Notes: generated by a model not told the origin, from the letters alone. A stretch of 64,000 bases of DNA from JAAZKV01 sp041659525 (GCA_041659525.1 JBAZYC010000001.1:558001-622000), one strand, 5' to 3'; positions 25,451-33,358 are shown, counted from the first letter of the stretch. Program-made: numbers and translations.

Positions 25451-26062
25451 ATGAAGAAATTGCTTTTGATTCCAGTACTGATTTTACTTATCCTCTTTAT
25501 TTTGGGTTGTACTGATTCTGATCAAAAGCAACTCGAAGAACAATCTTATTATGCCTTAAACCCTTGCCCAAAACTTCCTTGTAATGATTTAAATAATTTT
25601 AATAAAATAATTAGAGATACTTTTGGTTTCTCTGCGTTAGAATACACTGCTGAATGTATGGAGTGTGCTTTTCCTTATGAATCGATTAGAGGTTCTTATA
25701 CTAAAGCAAGATTAGATGTTAATGGGGAAAAAGTTAGTGTTTATTACAAAGAAGGTCTTTGCTCTAAACTTGGGGTTGATTGTGGTTGGGAAGTTTGTAT
25801 TTCTACAGAAAAAGACAAGAACACTGTTTTAATTCAAGAAATCAAAAATAAATTTTGTCCATTATTAAAATCAGAAATAGTTGATTTGAATAATTCTTCT
25901 TGCAAAAACGAAGTTTTGTATGATACAAACGCAGTGATAGAAAGATGCAAAAATGGTTATTACGAAACAAGTGATGAAATTGGAACCATTTTTTCAGTTG
26001 CCCAAAGCAACACCCCTTGCGGTTATTCTATTCAACGCGGAAAAATGGATTGTATGAAATAG
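25451..26062 (+). CDS. Cysteine-rich exported lipoprotein-like protein
   Basis: 203 residues. MKKLLLIPVLILLILFILGCTDSD is a signal peptide with a lipobox-like LILGC ending, so the protein is probably anchored outside the cell through the cysteine. The mature part contains at least twelve cysteines (for example NPCPKLPCND, ECMECAFP, LCSKLGVDCGWEVC), suggesting several disulphides. A start at 25436 is possible, but ATG 25451 gives the clean signal peptide. It is the last gene of this rightward run, converging with the gene at 26090. No family is recognised. Confidence 0.7.
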   Translation: MKKLLLIPVLILLILFILGCTDSDQKQLEEQSYYALNPCPKLPCNDLNNFNKIIRDTFGFSALEYTAECMECAFPYESIRGSYTKARLDVNGEKVSVYYKEGLCSKLGVDCGWEVCISTEKDKNTVLIQEIKNKFCPLLKSEIVDLNNSSCKNEVLYDTNAVIERCKNGYYETSDEIGTIFSVAQSNTPCGYSIQRGKMDCMK

Positions 26063-26089
26063 ATTCGTTAGAGTTATTTTCTACTTTTT

Positions 26090-27184
26090 CTAAAATGGAA
26101 TATCAGGGAACTCTTCCGAACTTGAGTATAGTTGTTCTATGTCTCCATTAGCTTTTCTTATTAATGTACGCGTAAGTTTGTGCCCTTCAACAAATTTTTT
26201 AATATCAGTTAAGAAAGTGGATGGTATTTTTCCATTAGATCTTTGAGTTTCCTTTTCCAGTACTTCTAAGAATTTTGGAACATAAACCGAGGTGGGACTT
26301 CTATAAAAAGTTTTTACTTCCTCAAGATAACTCATAAATTCTCTATATTGTTCAGGTTTAAGTTTTATTATTCTTAGTGGTTTTACAGCATATCCTTTAG
26401 CAGGGTCTATTCTAAACATTAATTTTCTAAAAACTTTTCTAACTTTTGGAAGGGAATAAACCATTCTTCGTTCATGCATTTCTGGTCCTTGTTGTGCTAG
26501 TGCTTTTAATGTATCTCCAAGTGGAAGTGAAAAAGGATTTTTTGTCGCAGTGGTAAATATTTTTTGTAATTGTTTAAATTCAATTCTTTGTCTTTCTAAT
26601 TGTCGTTCATTGTTTCTTTGATTTATTTCTTCCCACTTTGCATTTTCTTTTTGCAATTTAGCCTCTCTAATAGCAGCTTTTTCTTTTCTAATAGCTTTTT
26701 TTCTTTCCTGTATTCGCTCTTGTCTTCTTAGTAATTCATTTTCAGTTGCAATTCTGGGTTGAAGAGTTCTTCTTGGATCCATTGATTGTAAATTCAAACT
26801 TGTTTTCCTATCAGGAATTAGTTCATGATAATTTCTGCGAGGATTGTCAAGTCTTAGTGCTGCTCTTTCAGGGTGTCCATGAGGGAGTTGTTCACTTCTT
26901 ACATTTTTTTTATAATATTCAAAAAATTTTAATTTAAATCTAGATTGAGGAACTCCTGAGTGTAATGTTTGCCAAAAGGCTAAACGTGCTTCGTGTAAAT
27001 TATTTGCAAATTCTTCTTTTCGATTACCATACTTAAAAACAGCTTCTTTTAGTAAATTTGAATTTCGTTGGCATAAATCATCAAATGCTCTGCTTCCTTT
27101 TGTTCCGCCCTTTCGAGATAAGCGTCTTAGTGGTATTTCTTCTTTAGGAGGTCGAGCCTTAAATCTAGAAAATCGAGTTGGCAT
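26090..27184 (-). CDS. Large basic helical protein of unknown function
   Basis: 364 residues. An Arg/Lys-rich N-terminal 30 residues (MPTRFSRFKARPPKEEIPLR) is followed by a helical region. Then comes a long heptad-like charged stretch (about 145-200, RRQERIQERKKAIRKEKAAI...) that should form a coiled coil. The C-terminal half is compact and mixed (PLRIIKLKPEQYREFMSYLEEVKTFY). It is alone on its strand, with its start just outside the endonuclease insertion and the GTPase relic. No homologous family is recognised. The coding signal is good because the frame is long and free of rare stretches. Confidence 0.65.
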   Translation of the reverse strand: MPTRFSRFKARPPKEEIPLRRLSRKGGTKGSRAFDDLCQRNSNLLKEAVFKYGNRKEEFANNLHEARLAFWQTLHSGVPQSRFKLKFFEYYKKNVRSEQLPHGHPERAALRLDNPRRNYHELIPDRKTSLNLQSMDPRRTLQPRIATENELLRRQERIQERKKAIRKEKAAIREAKLQKENAKWEEINQRNNERQLERQRIEFKQLQKIFTTATKNPFSLPLGDTLKALAQQGPEMHERRMVYSLPKVRKVFRKLMFRIDPAKGYAVKPLRIIKLKPEQYREFMSYLEEVKTFYRSPTSVYVPKFLEVLEKETQRSNGKIPSTFLTDIKKFVEGHKLTRTLIRKANGDIEQLYSSSEEFPDIPF

Positions 27185-27235
27185 ATATTAGTTATTCAAT
27201 GGGAACATTTAATACTTTCTTAAAGAGTTTTTCAA

Positions 27236-27289
27236 TTATCTTTTGTTAAACATTAGTTCTATTACATCCCCATATTTGAGTAAGTGATA
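27236..27289 (-). pseudogene. Relic of the 3' end of the YchF-type GTPase gene
   Basis: In one - strand frame this reads YHLLKYGDVIELMFNKR then stop. The intact GTPase gene at 28900 ends DHPLKYGDVIEILFKD then stop. Over the 14 alignable residues 10 are identical, and about 30 of 42 bases match. The relic lies on the same strand, 1.6 kb downstream, with the endonuclease unit between. Its frame has a stop about 50 codons upstream and no start of its own. The simplest reading is that it is the original gene end, displaced by an insertion that brought a replacement end. Confidence 0.6.
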
Positions 27290-27308
27290 TTTTTTAATTA
27301 AAACTATT

Positions 27309-27456
27309 GCCACCTCCGCTTTGTCGAATTTTTTCGTTGGACTCTGCTTTTCTCGACTTAAACCTTTTCCCTTTAGGTCGCCTGTTGGCTAAAGGTTTAA
27401 TGTCTCCAAAAGCAGCGGGGCCGTCCATGAAAAAATTCGTTTTTTGCGGAGGTGGC
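27309..27456 (+). repeat. 148-base fold-back element (candidate structured RNA / Shine-Dalgarno-sequestering leader)
   Basis: Five nested perfect helices are visible: 27309-27319 with 27446-27456 (GCCACCTCCGC / GCGGAGGTGGC, 11 bp); 27325-27335 with 27429-27439 (11 bp); 27338-27342 with 27423-27427 (5 bp); 27344-27351 with 27408-27415 (8 bp); and 27355-27367 with 27391-27404 (13 bp with one bulge). A small GCC-TGTT-GGC hairpin sits in the apical loop. It is much richer in G/C than its surroundings. The last strand contains GGAGGTG, the ribosome binding site of the ORF at 27461, so the outer helix would hide it. It could equally be a fold-back mobile element. Confidence 0.7.
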
Positions 27457-27460
27457 TCAA

Positions 27461-27604
27461 ATGATTTTTTTAAATAATTTAAGTAAACCCTCAAAAGAGG
27501 AAATATTGTTAGTAAAAAGAATTGCAAGATCCAATCCAGATGATTTGGATTCAAGAGAACTTTGGGTTCTTGAACAAGCTATTGAAGGTGATGAAGATGA
27601 TTGA
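27461..27604 (+). CDS. 47-aa ORF coupled to the homing endonuclease
   Basis: A short ORF beginning MIFLNNLSKPSKEEILLVKR and ending in an acidic tail (EQAIEGDEDD). A strong GGAGGTG ribosome binding site lies six bases before its ATG, and its end overlaps the start of the endonuclease gene by eight bases (ATGATTGA). It may be a genuine small partner protein, or a translated leader that drives coupled expression of the endonuclease. It is acidic at the C-terminus, unlike most small proteins here. No family is recognised. Confidence 0.6.
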   Translation: MIFLNNLSKPSKEEILLVKRIARSNPDDLDSRELWVLEQAIEGDEDD

Positions 27605-28910
27605 TTCATCGCCGGCAAAGCACTTCCAAATTGATTATAAATCTTCAAAAGAGATTTATTCTATGGATTTTGATTTATTCAAGTTAGCTTATTTTGAGAA
27701 CATCAATAAAGTGGTTTATTTTAAGGGCACTAAGTGCAGAGAGTTGTTTACAGAGCTTATAACTGAAGTTTGTACAAAAAAGAATTGTTTACGTCAACAT
27801 TTAGCAAAAGAGCTTTCGGGGACTTATAATTCGAATTTATCAACAATGCAATATTTTATTTCTTCCAAAGAATACTTTCCCATTTATTTAACTTCAAAAA
27901 TTATTAGTAAACTAAGCGAAGAAAGACAGGAGTATTATAAAAATGCTTTCAATAAATCAGTAGAATATTTCAAATGTGGTACTTCAAAAGAATGGACTAT
28001 TTTTCCAAAAAAATTATCTGCGGAACTAGCTTGGCTTTGCGGAGCGATTGCTGCAGATGGTTGGATTACTAAAGAATCTTTTTCAGGTTATGAGCGAATA
28101 GGAATAGCTGATTTTCATAAAAAAGCATTACTAAAAGCCAGTCTTTTTTTTATGAAATGTTTTGGTCATGAACCCGTTGTAAAAAGGCACAACAAATTAC
28201 AATGTTGGCAAATAGTTTTTCGTTCTAAAGCAATCACACAATTTTTTACCACCTATCTTGGTTTTCATTATGGGGTAAAAGTGTATGACATTTGTGAGCC
28301 AAAGATTTTGAAAAATTCAAAGTATCGCTTGGATTATGCAAGTGGGGTTATGAGCTTTGATGGATCAGTTGCGATGGATGGGGTTGTGTCTTTAGGTTGT
28401 GCAAGCGAAAAACTTGCTCAAGATATTCACACGATCCTTTTGGAAAATGGATTAAAAACTAGATTAACTAAAAAGAAATCTGAAAAGCAAAATTTATTTT
28501 TTGTAAAATCCGAAGGTTTGTTGCATAATGTGGATTCAAGTAAGTGGATTTCGTTGTTTGGGGTTGATATTGAAAAAGGTCAGAGGCTTGATGCACTTGT
28601 GAATGGATTTAAGGATACTCCTCTTTCTGAGCAAGATGCCTTACTTCGTCTTAAACACTTTGTAAATTATCCATCAAAAAATGAGTGTCCAATTTATCGC
28701 ATTTTCTTTGTGTTGAAAAATAAAAGTTCAATAAAGAGGCAGGATTTACTTAAATTAACTAAACTTCCGCATGTAACTTTTTACAAATATGTGTGGGTGT
28801 TAAGGAAAGCAAATATTGTCTCTTGTTATACTGGTCAATTTTGGAGGGGATTTGAAAACACATACAAATTCAATTATAATATTGAAGAGTGGCGTGTTCC
28901 TAGTCTTTGA
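27597..28910 (+). CDS. LAGLIDADG homing endonuclease (free-standing)
   Basis: 437 residues from ATG 27597. Two LAGLIDADG helices are visible, LAWLCGAIAADG (about 144-155) and LDYASGVMSFDG (about 245-257), each with the catalytic acidic residue. This makes a single-chain, two-motif enzyme. The C-terminal 70 residues contain a winged helix (IKRQDLLKLTKLPHVTFYKYVWVLRKANIV). The N-terminal 140 residues are of unknown fold. No intein splice motifs surround it and it is antisense to the GTPase gene, with the two 3' ends overlapping by 11 bases. Expected role: cleavage of an uninterrupted target allele and spread of the unit. Confidence 0.88.
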   Translation: MIDSSPAKHFQIDYKSSKEIYSMDFDLFKLAYFENINKVVYFKGTKCRELFTELITEVCTKKNCLRQHLAKELSGTYNSNLSTMQYFISSKEYFPIYLTSKIISKLSEERQEYYKNAFNKSVEYFKCGTSKEWTIFPKKLSAELAWLCGAIAADGWITKESFSGYERIGIADFHKKALLKASLFFMKCFGHEPVVKRHNKLQCWQIVFRSKAITQFFTTYLGFHYGVKVYDICEPKILKNSKYRLDYASGVMSFDGSVAMDGVVSLGCASEKLAQDIHTILLENGLKTRLTKKKSEKQNLFFVKSEGLLHNVDSSKWISLFGVDIEKGQRLDALVNGFKDTPLSEQDALLRLKHFVNYPSKNECPIYRIFFVLKNKSSIKRQDLLKLTKLPHVTFYKYVWVLRKANIVSCYTGQFWRGFENTYKFNYNIEEWRVPSL

Positions 28911-30108
28911 ATAATATTTCAATTACGTCACCATATTTTAATGGGTGATCGCGTCCAATTACTTGTTTAGTCTTCACATCAATAGCCCTGATGAAGCCTT
29001 TGCCCATATCAGTGTGTAGTGCAAATGCGAAATCAATTGCTTTTGAACCTGTTGGTAAAAGTAGACAATCAGGTATATATGCCCCATTTTTATCTTGGAG
29101 TCCTTTTGTTCCGCCAGGAAATACTGGAAAATATCCTAGTAATTTGAATATTGCTGTATCAAGGCATTCTTGTACTCCAGTTGAGCCAAATTTTTCAAGT
29201 ACATTGTGTTGTATTGTTTCTATTCCTAGTTTTTGTTTTTCGTTTAAGGTTCCTAAGATTTCAAAGTGGTTCCATCCGGGGTAGTATTTCATTATTCCTG
29301 CTTTTGTTGCTTTTCGTAAGGATAGTTCGCTTGCTGCGGAGCAAGGGATTATGTGAGTGTTAGGAAATGTTTCTTTCATTCTTAAAACATTTTTTTCTCC
29401 ACTAGGTAAATCACATTTGTTTGCTGCAATTATAATTGGTTTTGACCATACTCTGCATTTGTGTGCGAAAGTTCTTTTTTCTTCTTCAGTCCAAGTGTTC
29501 AAAAGTTTTTCATCTATTTTCATTTCCCTCATTGCTTTTTCTATGTGCCAAGGAAGTATTTTTACTCCTGCAAGTGCTTGTGCAATTAGCATTACTTTTT
29601 TTCCAAAATCTTTTTCCTGTACTCTTGAGGTTTTCAGCCAATTGTTTTCAATAATTTTTAAGAACCATAATTCTATTTCTTCTTCAAGGAATTTTACATC
29701 TTCAATTGGATCGTGACTTCCTTCAGGGCATTCTTTTCCTTCAGCATCAGTGCTTCCACTTGCATCCACTACATGGATTAGTGCATCAGCTTGACTTAAA
29801 TCGTTTAAGAATTTATTTCCCAGTCCCTTTCCTTCGTTTGCTCCTGGCACAAGTCCAGCAACATCAATTAGTTCTACAGGAACATATCTAATTGGATTTT
29901 TTGGATCCTCATTAACCAAGAATCCGTGTCTAGGGTTACTTACAACATTAAAAAATTTTCCAGCATCTTCCACTCTAACAAATCCTATTCCTTTGTTTGG
30001 GTTAATTGTAGTAAAAGGATAACTAGCAATTGCAACATCAATTAGAGTAGCACTTGAAAAGAAAGTACTTTTTCCAGAGGATGGTTTTCCAACTATTCCT
30101 ATTTGCAT
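28900..30108 (-). CDS. ychF: YchF/Obg-family GTPase (archaeal type) with TGS domain
   Basis: 402 residues from ATG 30108 (MQIGIVGKPSSGKS); a start two codons earlier is open. G1 is GKPSSGKS (7-14), the G3 region is DVAG (82-85) followed by LVPGANEGKGLGNKFL, and the G4-like motif is NKCD (230-233). The C-terminal TGS domain (about 330-402) contains DFAFALHTDMGKGFIRAIDVK and KYGDVIEI. These proteins bind ribosomes and nucleotides. The 3' end overlaps the antisense endonuclease gene, and a diverged copy of the last codons lies beyond that gene. Confidence 0.93.
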   Translation of the reverse strand: MQIGIVGKPSSGKSTFFSSATLIDVAIASYPFTTINPNKGIGFVRVEDAGKFFNVVSNPRHGFLVNEDPKNPIRYVPVELIDVAGLVPGANEGKGLGNKFLNDLSQADALIHVVDASGSTDAEGKECPEGSHDPIEDVKFLEEEIELWFLKIIENNWLKTSRVQEKDFGKKVMLIAQALAGVKILPWHIEKAMREMKIDEKLLNTWTEEEKRTFAHKCRVWSKPIIIAANKCDLPSGEKNVLRMKETFPNTHIIPCSAASELSLRKATKAGIMKYYPGWNHFEILGTLNEKQKLGIETIQHNVLEKFGSTGVQECLDTAIFKLLGYFPVFPGGTKGLQDKNGAYIPDCLLLPTGSKAIDFAFALHTDMGKGFIRAIDVKTKQVIGRDHPLKYGDVIEILFKD

Positions 30109-30186
30109 AAACAACTCTTTCTAGGGCTGTTTTTTAAAAGCTAGCTTTTGGCTCTTCGTTTTAATCTTTTCGTATCTATTTCTTTT

Positions 30187-31512
30187 ATGGTTCCGGATCT
30201 TTTTCCTGATAGATATTTTCCAAAGAACTTTGAAGAGTTTATTGGGAATGTCGAGATTGTTGATAGAGCAATTGCTTGGGCAAATAATTGGAAAGATTAT
30301 GATGCTTCTCAAAAAGACAGTAAAAGGCAAAAACCATTATTCTTTTTTGGTAACTCTGGAGTAGGCAAAACCGCTCTTGCTATTTTGATTGCAAAAGAAA
30401 TGGGTTGGTCATTGTTTGAAATGAATGCTTCTGATTTACGTGATAAAGAGAGTATTGAAAAAATTGCAGGAGCGGCAACCGCTAATTCTTCTTTGTTTGG
30501 GGGTAAGCGTTTAATTCTTTTAGATGAAATTGATGGGCTTCAATCCCAAGACAGAGGTGGGTCTAGTGCAATTCTTTCAATAATAAAAGAAGCAAATAAT
30601 CCGGTGATTTTGATTGCTAATGATGCTTATGATAAAAAACTTACAAGTATTAGACCCGCTTGTGAGGCTTTGGAATTTAAAAAAATAAATTACTTAAGTA
30701 TTGCAAAGCGTTTAAGAGAAATTTGTACTATTGAAAAAATAGAGTTTGATGATGAAGCGATTAAAGAGCTTGCGAGAAATTGCGCTGGGGATATGCGTAG
30801 TGCGCTTTTAGATACTCAAGCCCTTTCTCCAAAAATTACTCTTGAAAATGTAAAAGCTCTTTCTTATAGAGAAAGAAAGGAAAAGATTTTCCCAGTTGTT
30901 TCAAAGATTTTCAAAGGAAAAACTATTTCAGAAATAAAAGAATCAGTTGACGCTGCAGATGTTTCTTACGATTTACTTGGACTTTGGGTAGAAGAAAACA
31001 TTCCTAAACAATTTGATGCAATAGATGCAGCAAATGCATTTAGTGTATTATCAAGAGCAGATATTTTTAATGGAAGAATTCAAAATAGACAACACTGGGG
31101 TTTTTTGAAGTACTCAATTTTTCTTTCTACAGTGGGAGTAGGTCTTTCAAGGAGAAAGGATTACAATTTTTTCCAACCTCTGGCATTTCCTTCTATTCTT
31201 TCCTCTCTTTCAAAATCTTCTTCTATTAGAGAGATGAGAAAAGGAGTAGCATCCAAAATGGGGGAGAAGATGCATTGTTCAAGAAGACAAGCAATGCAGG
31301 ATTTGTATTTTGTAAAAGAATTAATGAAAAATGAATCTAGTGCAAAAGATTTTGTTTATTTTTTTGGTTTTGATGAAACCCAAGTTGCTTTTTTGTTAGG
31401 AAAAAAAGCTGATGACAAATTAGTAACTGATTTAGTGAAAGAATCAAAATTAGTTGAAAAGAAAGTATTGCTTGAAAAGTTGCACGGAAAACAAGCTACT
31501 CTGTTTGGATAA
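30187..31512 (+). CDS. rfcL: Replication factor C large subunit
   Basis: 441 residues from ATG 30187 (MVPDLFPDRYFPKNFEEFIG). The longer frame from 30148 adds a non-family leader. Walker A is GNSGVGKT (55-62) and Walker B is LLDEIDGL (D113/E114). The C-terminal collar is followed by QATLFG at the extreme C-terminus, a PIP-box-like motif for binding PCNA. The gene is divergent from the GTPase gene. Partners in the window are RfcS at 701 and two PCNAs at 44710 and 45539. The family identity is clear. Confidence 0.95.
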   Translation: MVPDLFPDRYFPKNFEEFIGNVEIVDRAIAWANNWKDYDASQKDSKRQKPLFFFGNSGVGKTALAILIAKEMGWSLFEMNASDLRDKESIEKIAGAATANSSLFGGKRLILLDEIDGLQSQDRGGSSAILSIIKEANNPVILIANDAYDKKLTSIRPACEALEFKKINYLSIAKRLREICTIEKIEFDDEAIKELARNCAGDMRSALLDTQALSPKITLENVKALSYRERKEKIFPVVSKIFKGKTISEIKESVDAADVSYDLLGLWVEENIPKQFDAIDAANAFSVLSRADIFNGRIQNRQHWGFLKYSIFLSTVGVGLSRRKDYNFFQPLAFPSILSSLSKSSSIREMRKGVASKMGEKMHCSRRQAMQDLYFVKELMKNESSAKDFVYFFGFDETQVAFLLGKKADDKLVTDLVKESKLVEKKVLLEKLHGKQATLFG

Positions 31513-31534
31513 TCTTTCCAATACCGAGTTTTTT

Positions 31535-32326
31535 TTATTCTTCTTGTATTATAGAATTCTTTTCAACAAATTCTTCAATTGCGTGAGTGATTTTTTTTCT
31601 TTGCATAATAATTACAATTAGAATTATTATTGAAATTAAAATTAATATTAGTCCTTCTTGTGTTTTAAATAAAAAAGAAGTTATTGCATTAATATCAACT
31701 ACCGGAGTAATTTTTTTCCACAAAATATAATTTAGTGTTAATTCATTTCCTCTTTTGTATCCTTGCCAATTAACAATTTTTCTTGAACCATTTGTAGTAA
31801 TTGTTGCTTGGGGGACAACAGTCTCTCTAATCTCTGCTCCTGGTGGAAGTTCTACACTAACTGTAGTGTTTTCAGGAATAGTCCATTGTCCTGCGGTGTA
31901 AAAACTATTAAAGAAATTTACTTTCAAATTATACTCAGTCATCATTGTAGCTTCTTTTCCTTTAGCCATTAATTGTTCAGAAAGATCATAACTTATTTGT
32001 AAGTAACTATCTACCCCTTCAACGTAAGCAATTTTTTTATTTAATGCATTAGGATCAAGGGTTGGAACAAAAGAGGCATCAAAGTTTTTCCAAGCATCAA
32101 GATTTGTTCCAAGTTCAAGGCTTTTGTTTCTAAAAGCGATTTTTGTTTTTTCATCAACGAAGAAAATAAAGTATTTTTCAACAACTTTGTCAGTTCCTTC
32201 TGAATTTATTTGGATTTGAATAGTGTGATTTGAAATTGGGTAAGTTGCGGCAGAAACATTTGTTAAAAAAATAGCGATTAGTAAAAGAATAAGTACTAAA
32301 ATTAATGTTTTTTGTCCATTTTGCAT
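31535..32326 (-). CDS. Exported membrane-anchored protein of unknown function
   Basis: 263 residues. An N-terminal signal sequence (TLILVLILLLIAIFLTNVSAA) is followed by an extracytoplasmic beta-rich domain of about 190 residues with several potential N-glycosylation sequons (NHT, NKS, NTT, NGS). A transmembrane helix (LILILISIIILIVIIM) and a short charged cytoplasmic tail follow. This layout resembles DUF4897- or DUF2207-like surface proteins, but I cannot assign one. It is divergent from the MBL-fold gene and shares with it a promoter region that contains the bipartite motif. Confidence 0.65.
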   Translation of the reverse strand: MQNGQKTLILVLILLLIAIFLTNVSAATYPISNHTIQIQINSEGTDKVVEKYFIFFVDEKTKIAFRNKSLELGTNLDAWKNFDASFVPTLDPNALNKKIAYVEGVDSYLQISYDLSEQLMAKGKEATMMTEYNLKVNFFNSFYTAGQWTIPENTTVSVELPPGAEIRETVVPQATITTNGSRKIVNWQGYKRGNELTLNYILWKKITPVVDINAITSFLFKTQEGLILILISIIILIVIIMQRKKITHAIEEFVEKNSIIQEE

Positions 32327-32363
32327 ACTAAATTATAGTTTCTTTGTTTTTTTAACTCTTCGG

Positions 32364-32423
32364 TTGGCTTAGTACTCACTATTAGAAGGCTTTTTTCCCC
32401 ATGTAAGTCAGTTGTCGTATTTT
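32364..32423. promoter_or_regulatory. Second copy of the bipartite inverted-repeat motif
   Basis: TTGGCTTAGT at 32364-32373 and TAAGTCAGTTGTCGTATTTT at 32404-32423. Compared with the spacer at 14056-14121, the left arm differs at one base in ten and the right block at two bases in twenty. Both copies sit between divergent genes, and the distance between arms is similar (40 versus 45 bases start to start). This copy's palindrome is less perfect. Confidence 0.5.
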
Positions 32424-32505
32424 AAAAGAAATTTACCTTGGAAAAAATCTCTTTTTTGGCTTTTTAGGTTATCCATTTATATCCTCTTTGTTGGACAATT
32501 TTGTT

Positions 32506-33186
32506 ATGGCTGAGCTGCAGTATTTTGGGCATTCGTTTTTCAAAATTTCTGACAGTAATTCTACCATTCTAATTGACCCTGTTTTTGAAACCTCTAAAAG
32601 TGAAGGAAAAAAGAAAGCAAAATTTAAAGTTAAACAAAGTGATTTCAAAAAAGTTTCTTTAATTTTAATTACAAACGAAACTAATGAGCATTTTGATCCT
32701 AAAGCTGTTGAAGAACTTGCCCTAAAGCACAATGCACTAGTAGTAGCTCATGAAATTGCTTTACAAAAACTTAATTTGCCAAGAAATTTAAAATCTCCGA
32801 TTGTTTCTAACGCTGATATTTCTCTTAGAGGGGTAAAAATTAAAGCAAAAACTGCTCACTATCCAAAAAGTTTTTACCCTTTAGGTTATTTACTTGAAAT
32901 GATGGGTGGAAAAAAGATTTACCATGCGGGAGTAACTTCTCTTTTAGATGATTTTAATCAAGTGAAAACAAATGTTGCTCTTTTGCCAATAAGTTCGCGG
33001 AGCATGGATGTAGTGGATGCGGTTAGAGCAACTAAATTAATGAAACCTGATTTTGTTGTTCCTATGCAGTATGATGTTTTTGAAGAAAAGAAAATTGATG
33101 TTCCTGATTTTAAACGAAGAATTGAAAAAAGTGTTCTTAAAACAAAACCAATTTTACTGGACATGGGTGCTACATTTAAATTTTAA
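32506..33186 (+). CDS. UlaG-like metallo-beta-lactamase-fold protein with degenerate metal site
   Basis: 226 residues from ATG 32506 (MAELQYFGHSFFKI). The fold is clear from YFGHSFFKISDSNSTILIDPVFE, ILITNETNEHFDPKAVEEL, KIYHAGVTSLLDDF and FVVPMQYDVFEEKKID. Active UlaG-like enzymes have THxHxDHFDP, YHAGDT and PMHY in these places. Here the first motif is TNETNEH (two His and the Asp replaced, the last His kept), the Asp of HAGDT is Val, and the His of PMHY is Gln. It should not bind the usual two metals and is probably a non-catalytic paralogue. TTTATATCC at about 32472-32480 is a likely TATA box. Confidence 0.85.
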   Translation: MAELQYFGHSFFKISDSNSTILIDPVFETSKSEGKKKAKFKVKQSDFKKVSLILITNETNEHFDPKAVEELALKHNALVVAHEIALQKLNLPRNLKSPIVSNADISLRGVKIKAKTAHYPKSFYPLGYLLEMMGGKKIYHAGVTSLLDDFNQVKTNVALLPISSRSMDVVDAVRATKLMKPDFVVPMQYDVFEEKKIDVPDFKRRIEKSVLKTKPILLDMGATFKF

Positions 33187-33209
33187 ATTTCCTTAACTAA
33201 GTGTTTTTT

Positions 33210-33326
33210 ATGTGGGAAGAATTATTGTTTGTTTTAATTGTCTTAATAATTATTATTGCTCTTTTTTCTTTTGGTTTTAAATTAAAAGAAAAAGATAAAG
33301 AACAATTACAAAAATACTTTAAGTAA
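33210..33326 (+). CDS. Small single-span membrane protein (38 aa)
   Basis: MWEELLFVLIVLIIIIALFS then GFKLKEKDKEQLQKYFK. One hydrophobic helix is followed by a charged amphipathic tail. It starts 24 bases after the MBL-fold gene, and GTG at 33201-33203 with a T-run spacer matches the local ribosome-binding style. It is too short for the usual gene finders. It is probably real because frame, start signal and membrane topology agree; the function is unknown. Confidence 0.55.
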   Translation: MWEELLFVLIVLIIIIALFSFGFKLKEKDKEQLQKYFK

Positions 33327-33358
33327 TTTTTTATTATTGTTATTAATTCTTTTTTATT

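Noticed and set aside
27309..27456. Signal recognition particle RNA, RNase P RNA or tRNA
   Set aside because: The helix-8 signature of SRP RNA, the conserved core of RNase P RNA and a T-loop sequence are all absent.
27294..27554. Open frame on the - strand through the fold-back element, encoding a basic peptide (MDGPAAFGDIKPLANRRPKG...)
   Set aside because: It has no ribosome binding site, and its composition is a by-product of the GC-rich inverted repeat. The opposite strand carries the coupled, signal-bearing ORFs.
27597..28910. Intein inside the GTPase
   Set aside because: The endonuclease is on the opposite strand and no splice-junction motifs (Cys/Ser start, HN end) frame it.
27236..28910. 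Insertion sequence with transposase
   Set aside because: No transposase motifs and no terminal inverted repeats at both ends of the unit; the only nuclease is LAGLIDADG type.
29357..29716. 119-codon open frame antisense to the GTPase gene
   Set aside because: Lies fully inside a conserved GTPase gene and resembles no protein; shadow frame.
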